A DNA stretch of 64,000 nucleotides from Neodontobutis hainanensis. Lineage: Eukaryota > Chordata > Actinopteri > Gobiiformes > Odontobutidae. Both the position numbers and the translations under genes were made by a program. Position 1 is the stretch's first letter, and each line of letters opens with the position of its first letter. The notes below the pieces were generated by a model. That model was not told where the DNA came from, ran no database searches, and worked only from the letters and a program-made list of their open reading frames with translations. This document shows, piece after piece, positions 34,502-45,837 of this stretch. Where the stretch lies: NCBI GenBank assembly GCA_024349245.1, contig JALDNG010000533.1, positions 1 through 64,000 of the forward strand, given 5' to 3'.

Positions 34502-35781
34502 ATGCACGAGCAGATGCAGCTGCAAAAGCAGAGTTACTCACACCCTACGTTGTTACATTACTCTCCCAGACAACGGATCAAACTTGCACTCACTCTGACA
34601 TTGTTTCACTTTCTGATTTGGGCGCATCTCCACTCCAGCAGACAAAGCTGCTTGGAAAAAGAAAAACTGTACAAACACAAATGGTGTTTGGATGGGCCCT
34701 AATGGCAATCCATGTCGTCCTCAAGCCCTCTTCCTGCCTTTTGCAAAATTGTTACATGGCGTTGACCACGTATCAAAGGAGGGAATGAGAAAAGACCTTC
34801 AAAGACATTGGTTTACTGTGGGTTTAACAAATTTGCTGAAGATTTTTGCTCAAAATGCTTCATCTGCTTAACCAACAATTCTAAAGGTAACTCCTACAAC
34901 AAAACAGATGTTGGAGGTCACAAACCCACCTCCAGGCCTTTTGGCCACATTCAAATGGACTTCATTGAGTTAACACCCTGCGAAGGTATGAAATACTGTC
35001 TTGTAATAGTTGACATGTTTTCAAAGTGGGTAGAAGCATTCCCAACAAAACACTGCACTGCTGACGCAGTAGCAAAAATCCTCTTAAGCGAAATAATTCC
35101 TCGCTGGGGACTTCGAACCTAATTACGAGTGATAACGGTACTCATTTTGTAAATGACATTTTGAAAACACCGAGTGAACACCTTAAATTTGACCTGAAAA
35201 CTCATTGCTCCTACCATCCAGCTTCTGGAGGAGCTGTAGAAAGAGAAAATGGCACTCTGAAACGCAAATTGGCAAAAATATCTGAATTAACAGGTAAAAC
35301 CTGGGTAAAATGTCTGCCTATTGCTTTGATGTACCTGAGGATGAGAGTGCGCGCGCGAAATAACCTTTCTCCCTTTGAGATAGTGTTTGGATTACCTCCT
35401 GGAATTGGGTTTGGACCCCCATCTAAACCTGCAGCACTGGCCGATAGTACTCTGCCAGACCCAATGATTTCTTATTGTATTTCACTCTCTAATGTTCTCT
35501 CTGATATTAGATCTCAGGTGCTTGATTCCCTGCCCAAACCGGCCACCCACCAGTTCCACAAACTCCAGCCTGCCGACTACATCCTGGTGAGAAACCTGAG
35601 GAAGCGCAGCTGGAGAGACAAACCCTGGTGTGGGCCCTATCAGATCCTGCTCACGACCCACACGGCTGTGAAGTTCGCAGAAAGAGCCCCTTGGATCCAT
35701 GCACAACACTGCAAGAAGATTCCTCCACCTGACCAGCTCGTCAACTGCTCCCCACTGTCAAAGAGGGGACCCAGTGAATGA
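34502..35781 (+). pseudogene. integrase of internal A, frameshifted
   Basis: Frames at 34502-34702, 34808-35122 and 35161-35781 cover the integrase. Zinc-binding text (CFICLTNNSKG) is followed by the core residues IQMDFIEL, TSDNGTHF and SGGAVERENG (D, D, E) and a C-terminal KPWCGPYQILL block. The core is cut between the first and second Asp by a base lost at about 35117 (copy B reads GLPNLIT there). Integrase would insert the DNA copy into host chromosomes. Confidence 0.88.
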
Positions 35782-35817
35782 TCACAAAGTAAGAGGCTTG
35801 TCCCGAGAACAAGCTCC

Positions 35818-35961
35818 TACGTGGGAAATCTGAGGTGAGACCTTAGCTCTACCTCCATCGTTGACTACGTGGGAAATCTGAGGTGAGACCTTAGCTCTAC
35901 CTCCATCGTTGACTACGTGGGAAATCTGAGGTGAGACCTTAGCTCTACCTCCACCGTTGAC
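35818..35961 (+). repeat. 48-bp tandem repeat downstream of pol, three units
   Basis: Three copies of a 48-bp unit containing GTGGGAAATCTGAGGTGAGA and CTCTACCTCCATCGTTGAC, followed by a degenerate fourth. Copy B has two units (44094-44189). GAGGTGAGAC recurs in each unit and resembles a splice donor. Confidence 0.92.
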
Positions 35962-36407
35962 AACGTGGGAAGACTGGGGTGAGATTTTCGCTCACCTCCT
36001 CCGCTGAAACTGCTCTGGTAAACGCAGTTCAACGTTGAGACCAGTGCCGAGAGCTGGTCCCACCTACAATCAAATTTATGAAAGACTCTGTACCACCTGA
36101 AGAAATAGAGCTGACCGTTTTCAGCAAATTCAACAGCGTAACTATAACATGTGACACACACTCATCTGTCCCACAGTTCCTCACATCACTGATAACCAGT
36201 TTTATACTGACAAATATATATGTATACATTTTTTTTTGGGTTCTTTATTGCATATAAAATTGCTCTAATGATTAATTTTTGAAGATTTATTAAACAATCA
36301 TTACATACTCATACATGTTAATGGTATGATAACTGCTTAATTTTATTTTATTTGTTACTATCATTTTATTATTGCTATAATTGAACAGATCTTTGAACAT
36401 TAAAAAT
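35962..36407 (+). other. post-pol region A without env coding
   Basis: Where env should begin there is no surface-glycoprotein text, only AT-rich sequence leading to a short membrane-anchor frame. Confidence 0.7.
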
Positions 36408-36657
36408 GGGCGGTGTTTGGAAAACATGGTTAACTAAACTCGCAGGCCTACTTTTAGTGGCTATTATCCTTCTTTTCCTTGTCTCCTGCTGCATTATCCC
36501 GCTCATCCGAAGATTAGTGACTTCTTTTTAACCTGCAACTAGCTAAACTCTATGTTGAATTGCCTCAACATGACAAAGACCACAACCCAGACACCTCTGC
36601 TCTTGATTGTGATTCTGTTAATTCTGTTTTATTTGCTCATCTATTTGAAGAAGACTA
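36408..36657 (+). pseudogene. env membrane-anchor remnant A, frameshifted
   Basis: Starts MGGVWKTW and continues with a hydrophobic helix ending CCIIPLIRR, which looks like the transmembrane end and cytoplasmic tail of a retroviral envelope. The frame breaks after LVTSF because copy A lacks two bases of the CTCTTTTT run present in B. No surface subunit precedes it. The upstream ATG has a fair start context. Confidence 0.7.
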
Positions 36658-37178
36658 AGTATGACTAAGTATGTTCCTATGTCTGTGTAATACACATGTA
36701 ATTTTCTTTTGAAGTAGTAATTGTGACATATAGTCACCGAAGCAATCACAGCTAATCAACTTTTGAACCTGATAATTTTAATTTTTGTTATTTTAGACAC
36801 GCTAAGGCTAAAATTGTGTACTTACATGTGGTGTTTTTAATTTTTTCACTAATGCTTTCTTTGAGGTAAAGTCTTAAATGACTTGAAGGTTTTTAAGTTT
36901 TACAAACTGATTTGTTTTGTGAATATTTTTTCATCTAATGCTTATGTTTAACCCTAGTGAGTTACGCCGCCTGTGAGGGAGGGGCTGTGGTGTTCTTTTC
37001 CCAGCGTTAGGTCAGCTACTGATGGTATGAAATGTTTCTGCTTGATTTAGTCAGCCCTCGGCTGGGTTTTTCGGCACCACAAACTTTAGTACAACTCACA
37101 AAGTTAAGGTTAATTTGATTTATGTTTTGTATCCTAATTGAGTTTTGATTGATTTTGGTTGATCAATTGTGTTTGATC
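36658..37178 (+). other. 3' untranslated region of internal A
   Basis: AT-rich sequence between the env remnant and the polypurine tract; no motif recognised. Confidence 0.6.
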
Positions 37179-37190
37179 AAAAGGAGGGAA
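37179..37190 (+). promoter_or_regulatory. polypurine tract A
   Basis: AAAAGGAGGGAA immediately before LTR2; primes plus-strand DNA synthesis. The same tract lies at about 45398-45409 before LTR3. Confidence 0.85.
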
Positions 37191-37191
37191 T

Positions 37192-37588
37192 TGTAATGGG
37201 AAAATGATATTTTCCTCTTTCACATGCTCTGTGCTGTCCTTGACCGCAGCAGAATGATATGTGCACCACCTGTGCTACTGTTTTCAAACTGATACAATTG
37301 TCTTATACAGAGACAAATGCTGATTCATGTTAGACGGCTCACTCTCTGAGAGCCAGTGTTTCATTTTTCTTATCTGCTGTGATTTCAGTATAAATTCTAA
37401 GCCCGCCTAGTTAACATTGGGACTGTTCATGCAACTCTGTACACAGACAGATTTGTATTTTCCATTCCTCCTTTTGCAAAAGATGTCTCTGAATTCTTTT
37501 TCCTTTTTCCTTAAATAAATCACCAAAAGACATCTGTTGTTTTCTCTCAAACTTATTCCACAATAATATATTTATTTTTTCAACCACA
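37192..37588 (+). repeat. LTR2 (middle LTR) of the tandem provirus
   Basis: 397 bp. It lacks the 26-bp segment found in LTR1 and LTR3 and has GAGAGCC and GATTTG at the two diagnostic sites, exactly like the solo LTR at 12421-12817. Confidence 0.93.
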
Positions 37589-38447
37589 ATTCTTGGTGTC
37601 AGAAGTGGATCGAAGATTGACGGCTGGACCCGGCTGAAGGACAAGGGTGTGGCCAACCAGACCGCTCCAAGAGGTCTCCTCTTCCCCAAATTTTCTTCTG
37701 ACGGAGGATTGTCCGATGCCGACCCTCCAATCGTCATCTCTCGATCCAACGTACTCAAATAACCTCCAAACGGTAAAATTATTACAAATTTTTTAAATTA
37801 AGAGAAAACATTTTGTAACAGTGTCTAAAGGTGATTTTTGACCTAGACCAGGAATGGTCTATTATTATTACCATAAGTCAGGATTGACTGAGCAGGATTG
37901 CCATAAAATCAGTAATAATAATTTCTGAATAGGTTTTGTGGAATCAAAAGAAAGTTTTTTCTTTTGTTTCAAGTCTGGACTGGATTGTCCTAATCTGAAA
38001 ACCGAGACCGGATGGTCCTAAAATTATTAATACGGCTGGATTGCCACATAATAATTTTAAAAGGTTTTGTATCTGTATTAGAAACCCTGACTGGGAAGGT
38101 CTATTATTGTTGATTTGAGTCTGGATTGACTGAGCAGGATTGCCATTCGACAGTAATTTCTGAAAGGGTTTTCTAGAAGCCCTGACCTGAACGGTCTATT
38201 GTTATTACCATAAGTCAGGATTGACTGAGCAGGATTGCCATAAAATGAGTAATAATAATTTCTGAAAGGGTTTTTAGTTGTTTTTAGTTGTTTTTAGTTG
38301 TTTTTAGTTGTTTTTAGTTTTTGTTAGTCTTGTGTTGTTGTTTTGTGTTGTTTTTGTTAGTTTGTGTTGGTTTTAGTAGTTCTAAAGTTTCTCTATAATC
38401 TGTCTGAACCTTAAATACTGACGAGTATTTAATCAATCTGAAATATG
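37589..38447 (+). other. primer-binding site and leader B
   Basis: The tRNA-Leu primer site starts at 37594 but reads GTGGATC where copy A has GTGGGATC. The leader repeats follow as in copy A. Confidence 0.8.
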
Positions 38448-39709
38448 GGATCCAATACAAGTAAAAACAGTCCTGCAAAGGACTTCTTGTGAAAACAATG
38501 TGATGTATATGATAGAAACCTGGCCAGGAGTTGTGATAAAATGGATGAATGGAAGTTGTATGGTTTTAATGGACGAATGAGTGAAAGTAGTTTGACTGCT
38601 TTACGCAATAGAATACAAGATGCAGAAAAGAGACTTATGTCCAAAAAAAATCAGTAAACCCGAAGCAAATAAAGGAGATTAAAAGACATTATGAATGTTT
38701 AGAGAAAAAGCAGCTGAAGCAAAGAAACAGAAAGAAAAAGAAAATAGGGAAAGAAATTTAAAACACTTAGATACAGTAAAGGGGCAATTTCAAAGCATAG
38801 GTAATAAAGCAACTGATAACATAACTAATGCGATGTCCTCTTGTTTTCCGAGTCTGACCCAGCCTGTTGGTCCGGCACTCATGAGTGAAGACGATGACCA
38901 GACCTACGTCACCGCTCTCGCTGCTGCACATCTCCACAGTGAAGAAAAGGGAGGGCTCCAGAGGCAGAGACAAGCGGCTCAGACACATGCAGCTTCTGCA
39001 ACAGCTGCTCAACTGTACCCAGATCTGACCACCCAAGCTGAAACAAACACCCTGATGAACACTGGACTGTCAAGTCCTGTCACCAAACCTCCTCCATATG
39101 ACTCTGGCACCAGTCCTAAGAACTCTAACAACCCCTTCACAACTGAACTTTCATCAGACAAATCTTTCTCCTTCCTGTCCACGTCTCACACGAAGCAAGA
39201 CACCGTATAAGGGCTGTGTTTCAAGCTCCTATGATTGAATTTCCGAATCCAGCTCCACCACCACCAGCCCCAGACAATGAAACCGAAGTACAACGCCAAA
39301 GACGACTGGCTGAACACCCTGCGTCTTTGCTTATGTCTCGCTCACCAGACCCCTCAAGATGGACTCAATTAATCAGACAATATACCTCCTATTAACAGAG
39401 GAGGCGCCACAGTGGGCCAAAAATTCAAACTGTTCTGTCAAGTGCACAGGCCCACCGGTGCAGAGATCCCTGGTATTCTGAGAACTATCTGCAACTTAGA
39501 AGATTACTCAAATGACCTTTGCCCAACCATCACATTTCAACAGAGGCAGAGGGCGACTAAGAGGAAGAGGTCGTGGACGTCCAGACAGAGACGAGTTTGA
39601 GCGCAGAAAGTCTCAACTGTGTTTCATTTGCGCTGAACCAGGCCACTGGGCTGACAACTGTCCCAAGAAAGAAGAGACCGAGCTGACCAACGCTCTGACA
39701 CTGCTCTGA
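38448..39709 (+). pseudogene. gag of internal B, broken
   Basis: Same order as copy A: MGSNTSK start, Lys/Glu-rich segment and PPPY late domain (38695-39210), and zinc knuckle CFICAEPGHWADNC near 39620-39662. The matrix frame ends earlier than in A because AAGGACTTCTTGTGAAAAC replaces AAGGACTTCTGTGAATTC. Additional small deletions distinguish it from A near 39195, 39375 and 39595. Confidence 0.85.
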
Positions 39710-39923
39710 GTGACCCCAACTGACTGGCTGGTGATGATGAGGAACCGAGGGACTTCGCCGCAAAATGAGATGAGTATAACACACGAAAAGGACACCACAC
39801 CTGTCACTGACGATGCACACAACGCCGCACTGCTCACAAGCAATGAAGACGCGCTTGCAACTGATCCACTGCTTGCTTTAGTGACAGAAACCATTAAGAA
39901 ACTTGAAATGACAAAAAGCTGAA

Positions 39924-41197
39924 ATGTTTAAAGGTACCTATGCTAAGTTAACAACATCGGTGTGTGAAAAATTACCGGTAATAAGATGTGACATCAATGG
40001 AAAAACTCTGTCATTTATGGTTGACTCTGGGGCCACAAAATCTCTGATCAGAAGAGACCAAATTCAAACTGCATTAAATGGCAAAACAACTCACTCCATT
40101 AGTGCGAGTGGACAGATTGTTAAAGAACCATTCACAAAACCTCTATCTGTAACCTGGCATTTATCTGATCCATCAGTGTCCACTACACACAGCTTTCTGT
40201 TGTCTGAGTTGTGTCCAGTGAACCTAATAGGTCGTGACCTTATGTGCGCACTAGGAATTACCTTGTCTGCAGACGAAAATGGTATCAAAATCAAACAAAC
40301 CAAATCTGAATATTGCCTAATAAAATGTGAGGTGACCACTCCATTGTATGTGTATCAGTGGAAATTTGACCATCTGCTGACTCCAAATGTGTTACACAAA
40401 GCTAAACAATACATGAGCTCATCCTCTGAATTCATGAAGGCAAATGCACTGCATGTTACAGCGCATGTCTCCATGGGTCCAGATGAACAGTATGAAGAAA
40501 GCTGGTACCGACAAACTACTGACCGACTCATTCTGAATGGACTGTACTTTAACCAAGATTTTTGCGCTTATAATGTTCCATTACCTCACAAACTGTCAAA
40601 GTTCTTCAAAATCCAAAACTCAGCCCCGCATGTCTCAATAGTTAAACCACATAACAAACAATGGCGTGATGTTGTTTTATGGCAAAATGTTTAAAAGCTA
40701 CAGACTGGAAACAAGACCCAGATAATCCAGACATTTACCACTCTCACAAGCTTGACACATGCTATGTGCCATTCACTGCAGGAGTCAATTGTAACCGCTC
40801 CTGCTACCTTCTTCCTCAAAATGACTCCACCCCATCTTCCTGTCACACACTCGCAAAAGTCGATGCTCAGCCTCTCAGATCCAGTGATGTGTCTCCACTG
40901 TTAACACAGTTACCAGACTCATTGTGGGCCAAACACAAATATGATGTAGGTTTAATTAAAAACTGTAAACCTCTCCAACTAACTCCAAAGTCCGAATACA
41001 GACCAAAAGCACGTCAATATCCTCTGAAGCCTGAAGCTGAACAGGGGATAAAACCAGTCTTTGACTCTCTGCTGAAAGCAGGTGTAATTGTTGAGTGCTC
41101 TGACTCTCCCTGCCGTACTCCAATTTTCCCTGTAAAAAGATCAGACCACCGGAAATGCCCACTGAGTGGCGTTTTGTCCAAGACCTGCGTGCTGTGA
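39924..41197 (+). pseudogene. protease and N-terminal reverse transcriptase of internal B
   Basis: The frame at 39924-40694 carries the DSGA protease motif. Unlike copy A it is open from MFKGTYAKL, because GTGTGTG is complete where A has lost two bases. It breaks near 40675, where B lacks bases present in A, and continues at 40679-41197. So A and B are broken at different places as well as at shared ones. Confidence 0.86.
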
Positions 41198-41692
41198 ACG
41201 AAGCTATTCACTCTCCAGCACCAATCTGTCCCAATCCATACACCATCATGTCACAAATTCCAACAACTTCAAAATGGTTCTCTGTGGTTGACGTTTCAAA
41301 TGCTTTTTTCTCTGTACCTGTCCATCCAGACTCCCAGTTTTGGTTTGCCTTTGAATTTGCAGGAAAACTCTATTCCTGGTCTCGAATGCCACAAGGCCTA
41401 AATTGCGCTCCTAGCGTTTACTGTCAGGCATTACGTGACAGTCTCTTTCATTTGACACTTCAACACTGCCATTTTGCAGTACGTTGATGATATCATGCTC
41501 TGTTCAGACACGAAGGAGCAGTGTGAGACTGACACACTGCTTCTATTAAATCACCTAGCTGAGCAGGGCCACAAGGTTTCACTTTCTAAAATTCAGTTTG
41601 TAAAACAGAAAGTTCAGTTTCTTGGTCATGTCATCACTCACTCACAAAAAAGCATTACTACAGACAGGGTGACAGCCATTGCCAACTTCTAA
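41155..41692 (+). pseudogene. reverse transcriptase palm of internal B, same YVDD frameshift
   Basis: This copy keeps WRFVQDLRAVNEAIHSPAP intact where A has lost two bases. It then shows WFSVVDVSNAFF, RMPQGLNCAPS and, after the same one-base shift as in A, QYVDDIMLCSD. The stop at 41690 is also shared with A. Confidence 0.88.
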
Positions 41693-41698
41693 AAATTA

Positions 41699-42775
41699 TT
41701 GACTAAGAAACAAATGCTGTCTTTCCTTGGCATGTGCTCCTACTGCAGAACTTTTATTCCAAATGACTCTACTGTAGAACGCCCACTACGTGATCTTACT
41801 CTGAAAAAAGACATGACACTTCACTCCAAACCCACATGGACATCTGAGGCTGACTCTGCATTTACTCATTTGAAACTGCTACTACAGACAGCCCCTGCAT
41901 TGGCATTGCCAAACCCTGACAAGCCTTTCTTCCAATTTGTTGACGAACGTGATGATTGTATGAATTCTGTTCTCGCCCAAAAACAGGGACAGCTGCTGAA
42001 GCCTGTGGGTTACTTCTCGACACACCTTGATCCTGTTGCTAGAGGCCACCCATCATGTCTCCGTGCTTTAGCAGCCTGTGAAGCAGCAATAATTGCCTCT
42101 CGTCCCTATGTAGGCTACAGTCATCTCACCCTTTTTGCTCCACATGCTGTCTCCAATATTCTGACTGAACAAAAGACAGCTCACTTGACCCCTGCTCGTC
42201 AGCTACGTTACAACACCACCCTTCTGAACCTACCGAATGTTGAGGTTAAACGTTGTAACACTCTCAACCCTGCTACACTCCTGCCTCTCTCAGAGGAGGG
42301 AGAACCTCACTGTTGTCTCTCTGAACTTGACCTTATCTGTCTGCCAAGACTTGATTTGACTGACACTCCTCTTTCTAATCCTGAACTCATTTCTTATGTA
42401 GATGGTTCAGCTTCCAAGGACCCAAACACTGGTTCTGCACACGTTAGATATGCAGTTGTGGACGATCATGCAACAGTGACGTCATCTCCTCTCAGTCCTC
42501 GGTTATCAGCGCAAGCAGCAGAACTAATTGCCCTGACCAAAGCCTGTCAATTGGCATCTGGTAAAACAGTTAACATTTACACAGATAGTCAATATGCATT
42601 TGGTGTTCTACACAACCACGCAGCACTTTGGCGCCACAGAAAATTCCTCAAATCTGATGGCAAACCCATTTCACACAAAGATTTGATTTCTGATCTTTTG
42701 GATGCAGTGCTACTCCCATCCGCCGTGGCAGTAAGTGTTCTGCACATACCTCTGCCAAAGACACAGTCTCTCTAG
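41699..42775 (+). pseudogene. connection and RNase H of internal B
   Basis: A 358-codon frame of the same length as in copy A, differing by a few substitutions (for example YVDGSASKDPN and HVRYAV). The visible acidic residues of RNase H are present. Confidence 0.88.
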
Positions 42776-42778
42776 GTA

Positions 42779-44109
42779 ATGCACGAGCAGATGCAGCTGC
42801 AAAAGCAGCGTTACTCACACCCTACGTTGTTACATTACTCTCCCAGACAACGGATCAAACTTGCACTCACTCTGACATTGTTTCACTTTCTGATTTGGGC
42901 CGCATCTCCACTCCAGCAGACAAAGCTGCTTGGAAAAAGAAAAACTGTACAAACACAAATGGTGTTTGGATGGGCCCTAATGGCAATCCATGTCGTCCTC
43001 AAGCCCTCTTCCTGCCTTTTGCAAAATTGTTACATGGCGTTGACCACGTATCAAAGGAGGGAATGAGAAAAGACCTTCAAAGACATTGGTTTACTGTGGG
43101 GTTTAACAAATTTGCTGAAGATTTTTGCTCAAAATGCTTCATCTGCTTAACCAACAATTCTAAAGGTAACTCCTACAACAAAACAGATGTTTGAGGTCAC
43201 AAACCCACCTCCAGGCCTTTTGGCCACATTCAAATGGACTTCATTGAGTTAACACCCTGCGAAGGTATGAAATACTGTCTTGTAATAGTTGACATGTTTT
43301 CAAAGTGGGTAGAAGCATTCCCAACAAAACACTGCACTGCTGACACAGTAGCAAAAATCCTCTTAAGCGAAATAATTCCTCGCTGGGGACTTCCGAACCT
43401 AATTACGAGTGATAACGGTACTCATTTTGTAAATGACATTTTGAAAACACCGAGTGAACACCTTAAATTTGACCTGAAAACTCATTGCTCCTACCATCCA
43501 GCTTCTGGAGGAGCTGTAGAAAGAGAAAATGGCACTCTGAAACGCAAATTGGCAAAAATATCTGAATTAACAGGTAAAACCTGGGTAAAATGTCTGCCTA
43601 TTGCTTTGATGTACCTGAGGATGAGAGTGCGTGCGAAATAACCTTTCTCCCTTTGAGATAGTGTTTGGATTACCTCCTGGAATTGGGTTTGGACCCCATC
43701 TAAACCTGCAGCACTGGCCGATAGTACTCTGCCAGACCCAATGATATCCTATTGTATTTCACTCTCTAATGTTCTCTCTGATATTAGATCTCAGGTGCTT
43801 GATTCCCTGCCCAAACCGGCCACCCACCAGTTCCACAAACTCCAGCCTGGCGACTACATCCTGGTGAGAAACCTGAGGAAGCGCAGCTGGAGAGACAAAC
43901 CCTGGTGTGGGCCCTATCAGATCCTGCTCACGACCCACACGGCTGTGAAGGTCGCAGAAAGAGCCCCTTGGATCCATGCACAACACTGCAAGAAGATTCC
44001 TCCACCTGACCAGCTCGTCAACTGCTCCCCACTGTCAAAGAGGGACCCAGTGAATGATCACAAAGTAAGAGGCTTGTCCCGAGAACAAGCTCCTACGTGG
44101 GAAATCTGA
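42779..44109 (+). pseudogene. integrase of internal B
   Basis: The zinc-binding part lies in 42895-43194 and ends with a TGA where A reads GGA. The core frame (43234-43641) keeps all three acidic residues in one frame (MDFIEL, SDNGTHF and AVERENG), unlike copy A. It ends early at 43641 through a lost base after MRVRAK. The C-terminal block continues at 43741-44109. Confidence 0.88.
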
Positions 44110-44189
44110 GGTGAGACCTTAGCTCTACCTCCATCGTTGACTACGTGGGAAATCTGAGGTGAGACCTTAGCTCTACCTCCATCGTTGAC
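44094..44189 (+). repeat. 48-bp tandem repeat downstream of pol, two units
   Basis: Same unit as at 35818-35961 but with two copies plus the degenerate end unit. Confidence 0.92.
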
Positions 44190-44620
44190 TACGTGGGAAG
44201 ACTGGGGTGAGATTTTCGCTCACCTCCTCCGCTGAAACTGCTCTGGTAAACGCAGTTCAACGTTGAGACCAGTGCCGAGAGCTGGTCCCACCTATAATCA
44301 AGTTTATGAAAGACTCTGTACCACCTGAAGAAATAGAGCTGACCGTTTTCAGCTAATTCAACAGCGTAACTATAACATGTGACACACACTCATCTGTCCC
44401 ACAGTTCCTCACATTACTGATAACCAGTTTTATACTGACAAATATATATGTATATTTTTTGGGGGGGTTCTTTATTGCATTAAATGATTAATTTTTGAAG
44501 ATTTATTAAACAATCATTACATACTCATACATGTTAATGTTATGATAACTGTTTAATTTTATTTTATTTGTTACTATCATTTAATTATTGCTATAATTGA
44601 ACAGATCTTTGAACATTAAA

Positions 44621-44875
44621 ATGGGCGGTGTTTGGAAAACATGGTTAACTAAACTCGCAGGCCTACTTTTAGTGGCTATTATCCTTCTTTTCCTTGTCTC
44701 CTGCTGCATTATCCCGCTCATCCGAAGATTAGTGACTTCTCTTTTTAACCTGCAACTAGCTAAACTCTATGTTGAATTGCCTCAACATGACAAAGACCAC
44801 AACCCAGACACCTCTGCTCTTGATTGTGATTCTGTTAATTCTGTTTTATTTGCTCATCTATTTGAAGAAGACTAA
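44621..44875 (+). CDS. env membrane-anchor remnant B, open small ORF
   Basis: An open frame of about 84 codons starts at ATGGGCGG (an upstream in-frame ATG at 44597 is possible). It has one strong hydrophobic helix at residues about 9-27, a CC pair at its end suited to palmitoylation, basic RR residues and an acidic tail ending FEED. It resembles the anchor and tail of a retroviral envelope with the whole ectodomain missing. A small independent membrane protein is the alternative. Function unknown. Confidence 0.6.
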   Translation: MGGVWKTWLTKLAGLLLVAIILLFLVSCCIIPLIRRLVTSLFNLQLAKLYVELPQHDKDHNPDTSALDCDSVNSVLFAHLFEED

Positions 44876-45397
44876 GTATGACTAAGTATGTTCCTATGTC
44901 TGTGTAATCCACATGTAATTTTCTTTTGAAATAGTAATTGTGACATATAGTCACCGAAGCAATCACAGCTAATCAACTTTTGAACCTGATAATTTTAATT
45001 TTTGTTATTTTAGACACGCTAAGGCTAAAATTGTGTACTTACATGTGGTGTTTTTAATTTTTTTTCACTAATGCTTTCTTTGAGGTAAAGTCTTAAATGA
45101 CTTGAAGGTTTTTAAGTTTTACAAACTGATTTGTTTTGTGAATATTTTTTCATCTAATGCTTATGTTTAACCCTAGTGAGTTACGCCGCCTGTGAGGGAG
45201 GGGCTGTGGTGTTCTTTTCCCAGCGTTAGGTCAGCTACTGATGGTATGAAATGTTTCTGCTTGATTTAGTCAGCCCTCGGCTGGGTTTTTCGGCACCACA
45301 AACTTTAGTACAACTCACAAAGTTAAGGTTAATTTGATTTATGTTTTGTATCCTAATTGAGTTTTGATTGATTTTGGTTGATCAATTGTGTTTGATC
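44876..45397 (+). other. 3' untranslated region of internal B
   Basis: Nearly identical to 36658-37178; no motif recognised apart from the polypurine tract that follows. Confidence 0.6.
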
Positions 45398-45410
45398 AAA
45401 AGGAGGGAAT

Positions 45411-45833
45411 TGTAATGGGAAAATGATATTTTCCTCTTTCACATGCTCTGTGCTGTCCTTGACCGCAGCAGAATGATATGTGCACCACCTGTGCTACTGT
45501 TTTCAAACTGATACAATTGTCTTATACAGAGACAACTCTGTTTTCTGGGAAAACCAGTAAAATGCTGATTCATGTTAGACGGCTCACTCTCTGAGAACCA
45601 GTGTTTCATTTTTCTTATCTGCTGTGATTTCAGTATAAATTCTAAGCCCGCCTAGTTAACATTGGGACTGTTCATGCAACTCTGTACACAGACAGAGTTG
45701 TATTTTCCATTCCTCCTTTTGCAAAAGATGTCTCTGAATTCTTTTTCCTTTTTCCTTAAATAAATCACCAAAAGACATCTGTTGTTTTCTCTCAAACTTA
45801 TTCCACAATAATATATTTATTTTTTCAACCACA
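45411..45833 (+). repeat. LTR3 of the tandem provirus
   Basis: 423 bp, the same length as LTR1 and sharing its three diagnostic features. It is followed by ACAC, the second copy of the target duplication. Confidence 0.93.
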
Positions 45834-45837
45834 ACAC

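Larger units (their letters stand above)
28872..45833 (+). mobile_element. tandem endogenous retrovirus, tRNA-Leu primer type (three LTRs, two internal regions)
   Basis: The layout is LTR1 (28872-29294), internal A (29295-37191), LTR2 (37192-37588), internal B (37589-45410) and LTR3 (45411-45833). A single 4-bp duplication, ACAC, lies at 28868-28871 and 45834-45837, so the whole block counts as one integration into the outer provirus pol gene. Internal A and B are nearly identical in sequence and order. LTR1 and LTR3 are both 423 bp; LTR2 is 397 bp and resembles the solo LTR at 12421. Class I-like gag-pol without a full env. Confidence 0.93.

Noticed and set aside
28872..45833. A potentially active retrovirus
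   Set aside because: Both internal copies have several frameshifts and stops in gag and pol and no envelope gene; no infectious product is supported.
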